Below, piece by piece: positions 34,309 through 39,002 of a stretch of DNA of 39,002 nt (positions within the stretch are counted from its first letter, which is position 1; every line of letters begins with the position of its first letter). The position numbers and the translations under genes were made by a program. The notes under the pieces are model-generated. The model was given only the letters and a program-made list of their open reading frames with translations, did no database searches and had not been told where the DNA came from. Source of the DNA: Candidatus Kuenenia stuttgartensis (GTDB lineage: Bacteria > Planctomycetota > Planctomycetia > Planctomycetales > Planctomycetaceae); assembly GCA_945906725.1 (NCBI GenBank), contig CAMDRI010000034.1, positions 1 through 39,002 of the forward strand, read 5' to 3'.

Positions 34309-35625
34309 ATGATGTCATCGCGACTCGACCTCACCGAACCGCTCGCCGTACCCGTTTCAGTGCGTCAACGTGTCCAGCGCGACTACGAACGCTTCGCGAC
34401 GGAAGGGTGGCCGACGTCGCCCGAGCAATACTTGCTCGACGAATATGACCTCGACGTGACGGCCGAGTACGCCGGGTTGTCGCTCAAGAACCCGTGGGGC
34501 AAGGCATCCGGTCAATTGTCGATGACCGCTCGGCAAGTTGAGGAAGACGTTGCCGCCGGACTTGGCTTTGTCGTGCTCAAGACGGTGATCGCTCAGGACG
34601 AGCAGGGGGGGCAGTCGATGGCGGCGTGGGCGATCCCCGAAGCTCGCATGGTCGCGGAGCCGATCGTCGGTCAATCGGGCGAAGCGGGCTGGACGATCAC
34701 TTGGAAGGGACGCGGCTGGTGGCAGCCGTTCGAGGCGTACTTGCAGTTGATTCGTGATGCACGACGAATCGCCAGTGGCACCGGCACACGGATCGTCCCG
34801 TCGTGCAAATATCATTTGCCGTCGCCCAACGAAGCTGAGTGGCGAGTCGGCGAATATGACTTCACCACCGCGAAGATGTTGGAAGCTTGGCAGCCCGACG
34901 CGAGTCCGATGCCGCTCGAAAAAGACTTCAGTCCAACGCTGGCAGGCAGCGACCGCGCGGCAACGCAGGCGAAGATTCTCGAATGGCTGCGAGTCGTCCC
35001 GAAGCTCTTGCGTGACTCGGCGGCGCGGAGCGGACTCGGTCAGATTCGAGTCGGCATGAAGCTGTTCAATGCCTTGTTCGACGACGGCTTTCAGTTGGAG
35101 ATGCTCGACGCGATTCACGGGACGGCTGCTGATCGGCCGGATTTTTTCATCTACGCGAATCGGCTGTTCGATCCGAACCGACAGTTCGATGGCCAGCGCG
35201 GCGTCGCGTTCGGTGGACCAGACTTGAGCGATCGCAATCTGCGAGTGCTCGATCAATGGCGAGCCTTAGCCCGACGCGCTAGCGAGGGGTTGAGCGCCGC
35301 GTCCGAATCCGACCACTCGCTGGCGCGCCGTGCTGGTGGGCCGCTGCCGTGGTCGGCGACCGGGAATATCACGACCGGCCGCATGGCGGTTGAATACCTC
35401 CTGCGCGGCGCGACGAGTTTTCAACTGCACACGTTCTTCCAGCTTCCCGCCGAGCACTACGCGATGAAGATCGGCAATCGCACGCAACGGGCTCTGCACG
35501 AACTGCATTTTCATCCGCGAACCGGATTCGTGGTGTGGCTGCATCATCTGGCCAACCAGAGGGGCATTTCGGATCGACCGATCCGGCTGTTGGATGTCGC
35601 TGGCGGTTCATTGTCGGAGCGTTGA
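34309..35625 (+). CDS. Dihydroorotate-dehydrogenase-like FMN TIM-barrel protein
   Basis: A 438-residue protein with the layout of class 1 dihydroorotate dehydrogenase relatives. AGLSLKNPWGKASGQLSMTA is the substrate/FMN region near the N-terminus, followed by GLGFVVLKTVIAQ. IRVGMKLFNALFDDGF and FFIYANRLFDP form middle strands, and GNITTGRMAVEYLLRGATSFQLHTF carries the C-terminal phosphate-binding loop. A catalytic Cys/Ser is not obvious, so it may be a divergent oxidoreductase and not PyrD itself. Between VLDQWRAL and PLPWSATGN is an extra arginine/alanine-rich stretch with two LARRA units, encoded by an inverted repeat (35268-35334). The ATG at 34309 has weak GGAA upstream. Confidence 0.75.
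   Translation: MMSSRLDLTEPLAVPVSVRQRVQRDYERFATEGWPTSPEQYLLDEYDLDVTAEYAGLSLKNPWGKASGQLSMTARQVEEDVAAGLGFVVLKTVIAQDEQGGQSMAAWAIPEARMVAEPIVGQSGEAGWTITWKGRGWWQPFEAYLQLIRDARRIASGTGTRIVPSCKYHLPSPNEAEWRVGEYDFTTAKMLEAWQPDASPMPLEKDFSPTLAGSDRAATQAKILEWLRVVPKLLRDSAARSGLGQIRVGMKLFNALFDDGFQLEMLDAIHGTAADRPDFFIYANRLFDPNRQFDGQRGVAFGGPDLSDRNLRVLDQWRALARRASEGLSAASESDHSLARRAGGPLPWSATGNITTGRMAVEYLLRGATSFQLHTFFQLPAEHYAMKIGNRTQRALHELHFHPRTGFVVWLHHLANQRGISDRPIRLLDVAGGSLSER
35268..35334. repeat. In-frame inverted repeat inside the dihydroorotate-dehydrogenase-like gene
   Basis: AGCCCGACGCGCTAGCGAG (35268-35286) pairs with CTCGCTGGCGCGCCGTGCT (35316-35334) at 16 of 19 positions. It encodes LARRASEG and, 16 residues later, LARRAGG. 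The segment sits between conserved strands of the barrel, where it would form a surface loop. Confidence 0.6.
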
Positions 35626-35686
35626 ACTGGCGATAGCTTGCTGGTCGAGTTTGAGTCCGACTTCCGTATTATTTTGGGAGACAACC

Positions 35687-36745
35687 ATGAATCGTTGGCT
35701 GTGGGCGATCTGTCTGTGTTCGATCCAATTGGCGGTTGTCCGCGCGGCAGATCTGCCGAAGCCGACCGGTGAAGCGATTGTTTCGCCCGACGCGAAGCTC
35801 GAACACCTTTTCACGCGAACTGCGAAGATTGAAGGGGGGCTCACCGAGGGACCGGCCGTTGCTCCGGATGGGTCGATCTATTTTTCAGATATTCCGATGG
35901 GCAAGGACAACGGGATGATCTTGCGGTTCGATCCGAAGACGAAGAAGACGACGGTCTTTGCCGAGGACAGCCACAAATCCAACGGATTGATTTGCGATTC
36001 GGAAGGACGACTGCTGGCGGCGGAAGGCTCTGACTTCGGAGGCCGCGGCGTGGCGCGCTGGGATTTGAAGACCGGCAAGCGCACCGTGCTGGTGAATCGC
36101 TTTCAGGGGAAGCAATTCAATGCCCCGAATGATATCTGTGTCGATCGGCTCGGTCGAATTTATTTCACCGACCCAAAGTACGTCGGGGCTGAACCGCGTG
36201 AACTCGAACATCGCTCCGTGTACCGGATCGATCGCGACGGCACGGTCCTGGAGATCACACATGACGTCGGCAAGCCGAACGGGATCGCGCTCAGCCCCGA
36301 TGGCAAGACGATGTTTCTCGCCGATCACGACAACGGCACGGATCGCATCGGCTCGGACGAGAAGCCGAAACCGGGAGCGATGAAGATTTATGCCTTCCCG
36401 CTGGATGCCGACGGCAAGGTGGGCGGCGCTCGCAAGACGATCTACGACTTCGGCGATCAAGCCGGCTGCGACGGCATGACGGTCGATGAAAAAGGGAATG
36501 TCTATCTGACTGCTCGCGGCCAAAAGCGGTCGGGCGTGTTGGTCATTGATCCCAGCGGTAAAGAGGTCGCGTTCATTCCGACGGGTGCTCCGAATCAGCC
36601 GGAAGACAAAGCGGTCGGCAAGCCCAGCAACGTCGAATTTGGGATCGGTGACGAAGCGCACGTCTTGTACGTGACGATCGACACGAGCCTGTACCGCATC
36701 GCTCTAAAGGTCAAAGGCTTTCACGTGCAATTCGCGAAGAAATGA
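35687..36745 (+). CDS. Exported SMP-30/gluconolactonase-family protein
   Basis: A six-bladed-propeller lactonase-like protein of 352 residues with signal peptide MNRWLWAICLCSIQLAVVRA. The ATG at 35687 has GGGAG 6 bases upstream. Family metal-site residues can be placed: the Glu of GGLTEGPAVAPDGSIYFSD, the Asn of FNAPNDICVDRLGRIYFTD, and the Asp near LSPDGKTMFLADHD. SMP-30 enzymes hydrolyse sugar lactones to sugar acids, with a divalent cation. It would fit a role in sugar oxidation in the periplasm, but no partner dehydrogenase is adjacent. Its stop overlaps the ComF-like start as ATGA. Confidence 0.88.
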   Translation: MNRWLWAICLCSIQLAVVRAADLPKPTGEAIVSPDAKLEHLFTRTAKIEGGLTEGPAVAPDGSIYFSDIPMGKDNGMILRFDPKTKKTTVFAEDSHKSNGLICDSEGRLLAAEGSDFGGRGVARWDLKTGKRTVLVNRFQGKQFNAPNDICVDRLGRIYFTDPKYVGAEPRELEHRSVYRIDRDGTVLEITHDVGKPNGIALSPDGKTMFLADHDNGTDRIGSDEKPKPGAMKIYAFPLDADGKVGGARKTIYDFGDQAGCDGMTVDEKGNVYLTARGQKRSGVLVIDPSGKEVAFIPTGAPNQPEDKAVGKPSNVEFGIGDEAHVLYVTIDTSLYRIALKVKGFHVQFAKK

Positions 36746-37545
36746 GCGACACACTGCGGCTCATCCGTCGAAGCACTTGGCCGCTCACTCAACTGGGTCG
36801 AGCGGCCTTTCGCTTTGTCTTTCCGCCGTCGTGCCCGTTGTGCCATCGGGATGTCGACCTTGAAGAGCCGCGTGATCTGGGCCAGCGGATTGCTCCGTCG
36901 CTGTGTGATCAATGCTCGACTGGCATGCTGCCCCCACCAAGTCGACGTTGCCCGCGATGCGGACTTCCGGTCGGTCCGCACGCTCGAACCGACGACGGCT
37001 GCCCGCATTGCCGGTCGCAGAAGTTTCGCTTTCGCCGAGTCATCCGTGTGGGACTGTACGACGACCTGTTGAGGACCGCGTGCATTCGAGCGAAGGGAAC
37101 CGCACAGTCCCCGTTGGCCGCAGCTCTCGCCAATTTGGTGTGGGTGCAGGAGCGGGAGGAACTGGACGCGGAACAGATTGAGGTCGTTGTCCCGGTCCCT
37201 CGGCATTGGACTCGGCGACTGCTCCGTCCGCATCATGCGGCCGAGACGATTTCGCGCGTGCTGGCTCGGCGGCTGGGAAAGCCGCACGGACGTGGACTGC
37301 TCCACAAAATCAAATGGACGCCGGATCAAAGCGATCTGTCGGCAGCGCGTCGCAAGCTCAATTTGAAAGACGCTTTTGCCGTTCGATCGCGTCCTCGGTT
37401 GCTCGCTGGCAAGACAGTGCTGCTGGTCGATGACATCCTGACGACCGGCACCACCGCCAACGAATGCACGCGAGCGTTGCTCCGCGCAGGAGCCGCGAAG
37501 GTGATCGTGGCCGTGATCGCAGTCGTGCCGCCAAGCTCGCGCTGA
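36742..37545 (+). CDS. ComF-family phosphoribosyltransferase-like protein
   Basis: 267 residues. The N-terminal zinc-binding part has four CxxC pairs (CPLCHRD, CDQC, CPRCGLP, CPHC). The C-terminal part is a phosphoribosyltransferase fold with PRPP motif TVLLVDDILTTGTTA. VVVPVPRHWTRRLLR, then HHAAETISRVLARRLGK, is also typical of ComF/GntX. ComF takes part in DNA uptake in naturally competent bacteria, while many homologues have no known role. The start overlaps the preceding stop (ATGA), so translation is probably coupled to the lactonase gene although the functions are unrelated. Confidence 0.9.
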   Translation: MSDTLRLIRRSTWPLTQLGRAAFRFVFPPSCPLCHRDVDLEEPRDLGQRIAPSLCDQCSTGMLPPPSRRCPRCGLPVGPHARTDDGCPHCRSQKFRFRRVIRVGLYDDLLRTACIRAKGTAQSPLAAALANLVWVQEREELDAEQIEVVVPVPRHWTRRLLRPHHAAETISRVLARRLGKPHGRGLLHKIKWTPDQSDLSAARRKLNLKDAFAVRSRPRLLAGKTVLLVDDILTTGTTANECTRALLRAGAAKVIVAVIAVVPPSSR

Positions 37546-37551
37546 GTTGGT

Positions 37552-37644
37552 GTCAACGTCAGCGGAGGATGGGTACTCTTGCCCGTCCTGCCTTCAAGCC
37601 GCGAGAGGGACGTGCAGGAGTGCCCATCCTCCAGCGACGTTGAC
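37552..37644. repeat. 33-bp-arm imperfect inverted repeat downstream of the ComF-like gene
   Basis: The left arm 37552-37584 pairs with 37612-37644 at about 27 of 33 positions, including GTCAACGTC and GGAGGATGGG with their complements. It begins seven bases after the ComF-like stop. No T tract follows, so it is better described as a dispersed palindrome than as a terminator. Confidence 0.75.
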
Positions 37645-37815
37645 TCTGCCAGTTGTGCGGAATCTTTCGTCCCTGCGGCGTGACAGTTCATTGAGCGGCG
37701 ACATCCAAGCGACGGAGCATCGTGTTTACCAATTGTCTTTGACGATTCCGTTCTGGCGGCCGGTTCGCGCGCGGATTAGCGTGTCTTCGCATTCCAGCAG
37801 AACTTGCCGCTGACG
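37645..37815. other. Spacer between two palindromes, no gene recognised
   Basis: No coding sequence or RNA gene is apparent in either direction. With the two flanking repeats it makes up the 402-base gap between the ComF-like gene and the surface-protein gene. Confidence 0.4.
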
Positions 37816-37885
37816 GTAGCCACGCTTCGCCAGAACGTGGGGTGTTGCGACCCCTGCGACCCACGTTCTGGCGAAACGTGGCTAC
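37816..37885. repeat. 26-bp-arm near-perfect inverted repeat upstream of the surface-protein gene
   Basis: GTAGCCACGCTTCGCCAGAA and the following CGTGGG (37816-37841) pair with 37860-37885 at 25 of 26 positions around an 18-base loop. The sequence differs from every other inverted repeat in this window. It ends 62 bases before the start codon of the following gene. Confidence 0.88.
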
Positions 37886-37947
37886 GAAGAAGACCCAGCC
37901 CCATTCCACCACTCGGCCTTCACCGCCGAGCCGTTGGGAGTTCCCCC

Positions 37948-39002
37948 ATGAAGTCGTTCGTGAAGTTCCGCTCAAAACAATCCCGCCGCCGCCAAGCCCG
38001 CCGCTTCTCGCCGTGGCAATCCGCTCTGGAACGGCTGGAAGAGCGCGTCCTGCTGACGGACCCGACAATTTCGGCTCCCAGCCCGCAGACGACGGCGGAA
38101 GACACCGCCAAGGCGATCTCCGGCCTGTCGTTCGCCGATGACGCCGTGGACACGATCGAAGTCACCGTCACTTTGGCCGTGACCAACGGCACGCTGTTTG
38201 TCAAAGGCAATGTTTCGGGCGGCGTGACTTCGACTGACATCACGGGCAACGGAACAGCCACCGTGACGATCACGGCTCTTCAAGCGGCGTTGAATGCGAC
38301 GCTCGCGGACGCCGCCGGCCTGACCTTCACATCAACCGCCGATTTCAATGGTGGCGATACGCTGGCCATCAGCATCAATGACAATGAGAACGGCAACGCG
38401 GGCATGTCGTTGTCCGCCTCGACGAATGTCTCGCTGAATGTCACGGCCGTCAACGACGCTCCGAGCTTCACGATCGCGTCGAATCCGCCGTCGGTGAATG
38501 AGGATGCCGGTTTCCAGAGCGTCGCGAGTTTTGCGACCGCCATCGCGAAAGGTCCGGCCAACGAGTCGAGTCAAACCGTGACCAACTTCACGGTGACGTC
38601 CGTGGCCAGCACCGGCGGGCTGACGTTTGTGATCGCTCCCAGCATCGACCCGGTGTCCGGTGCGCTGACTTACCAATCCGCGGCGAATTCCAACGGCACG
38701 GCGACTTTCAATGTGACCTTAACGGACAACGGCAGCGGCACGGCGCCCAACGTCAACACGTCCGCAGTGCAGACCTTTATCATTTCCGTGGCAGCGGTGA
38801 ACGACGCTCCCAGCTTCACCAAAGGCGAGAACCAAACGGTGCTGGAAGACGCCGGAGAACAAACCGTGTCCGGCTGGGCCACAAACATCAGCGCCGGAAC
38901 GAACGAGCCAGGACAGACCGTGACGTTTACGGTCGTCGCGGATACCCTCGCCTTGTTCATCGTCCAACCGGCGATTTCCTCGGCTGGTGTGTTGACCTAC
39001 AC
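37948..39002 (+). CDS. Large cadherin/Ig-like repeat surface protein, partial at the right edge
   Basis: The frame is open from the ATG at 37948 (GGGAG 7 bases upstream) to the window end, at least 351 residues. The N-terminus is basic (KSFVKFRSKQSRRRQARRF) and followed by LERLEERVLLTDP. This LExLExRxLL motif is found at the start of many giant planctomycete exported proteins and is thought to serve in sorting. The rest is a tandem array of beta-sandwich repeats, with AVNDAPSF recurring near residues 168 and 284 (period about 116), as in bacterial cadherin-like/VCBS-type adhesins. The protein is probably far longer than what is visible. It is likely a cell-surface or secreted adhesion/structural protein. 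Confidence 0.85.
   Translation, partial: MKSFVKFRSKQSRRRQARRFSPWQSALERLEERVLLTDPTISAPSPQTTAEDTAKAISGLSFADDAVDTIEVTVTLAVTNGTLFVKGNVSGGVTSTDITGNGTATVTITALQAALNATLADAAGLTFTSTADFNGGDTLAISINDNENGNAGMSLSASTNVSLNVTAVNDAPSFTIASNPPSVNEDAGFQSVASFATAIAKGPANESSQTVTNFTVTSVASTGGLTFVIAPSIDPVSGALTYQSAANSNGTATFNVTLTDNGSGTAPNVNTSAVQTFIISVAAVNDAPSFTKGENQTVLEDAGEQTVSGWATNISAGTNEPGQTVTFTVVADTLALFIVQPAISSAGVLTY

Noticed and set aside
16147-37885. A CRISPR array as explanation for the repeats
   Set aside because: The repeats are inverted, differ in sequence from site to site, and show no regular direct repeat-spacer pattern. No cas genes are present.

Overview
The window reads as a chromosomal piece of a planctomycete (Planctomycetota). 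The evidence is in the gene content. There are two DUF1549/DUF1553 'planctomycete cytochrome c' proteins, each paired with a Tat-exported DUF1501 protein, plus a third DUF1501 gene alone. Other markers are a surface protein with the LEERVLL N-terminal motif, a planctomycete-style FlgM, many signal-peptide or Tat-exported carbohydrate enzymes, and moderately high GC with long antisense shadow ORFs. Genus cannot be fixed from this window.

Layout. 1-633 is mostly non-coding: a zinc-ribbon fragment runs off the left edge (minus strand) and there are three hairpins. 634-7819 is a tight six-gene plus-strand operon: GHL10-like glycosidase, Tat-exported enolase-superfamily protein, cupin, sialidase-like protein, GH32/GH43-like protein, second sialidase-like protein. 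It looks like extracytoplasmic processing of an unidentified glycan or sugar acid. 7820-9007 is a gene graveyard: a C13/caspase-like pseudogene, then a C-terminal scrap of a GH32-like gene. 9034-13431 (plus) holds an orphan DUF1501 gene, a secreted protein of unknown function and a leucine-rich-repeat protein. 13499-19616 (minus) holds a RidA-like gene, a decayed esterase, and the overlapping DUF1553/DUF1501 pair. 19953-21737 (minus) is an ABC-F ATPase, divergent from citrate synthase (21963-23237).

23317-30601 (plus) holds a coiled-coil MscS channel, an SDR dehydrogenase, and a second DUF1553/DUF1501 pair. A TolC-like lipoprotein (30675-32747, minus) converges on this pair. 33337-37545 (plus) holds FlgM, a Fur-family regulator, a dihydroorotate-dehydrogenase-like protein, an SMP-30 lactonase and a ComF-like phosphoribosyltransferase. 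From 37948 a cadherin/Ig-like repeat surface protein runs off the right edge.

The most unusual structure is a set of long inverted repeats of several unrelated sequence types. Most fill short intergenic gaps (23239-23297, 24989-25057, 30600-30648, 33640-33787, 37552-37644, 37816-37885). Two lie in frame inside genes: 16147-16175 between the start codon and Tat motif of a DUF1501 gene, and 35268-35334 inside the dihydroorotate-dehydrogenase-like gene. The 16147 element shares a 24-base core with the intergenic element at 23239. This suggests mobile or formerly mobile palindromic elements that can enter coding sequence and be translated. Three gene remnants, and a possible fourth short one, point to repeated gene loss between the surviving operons.
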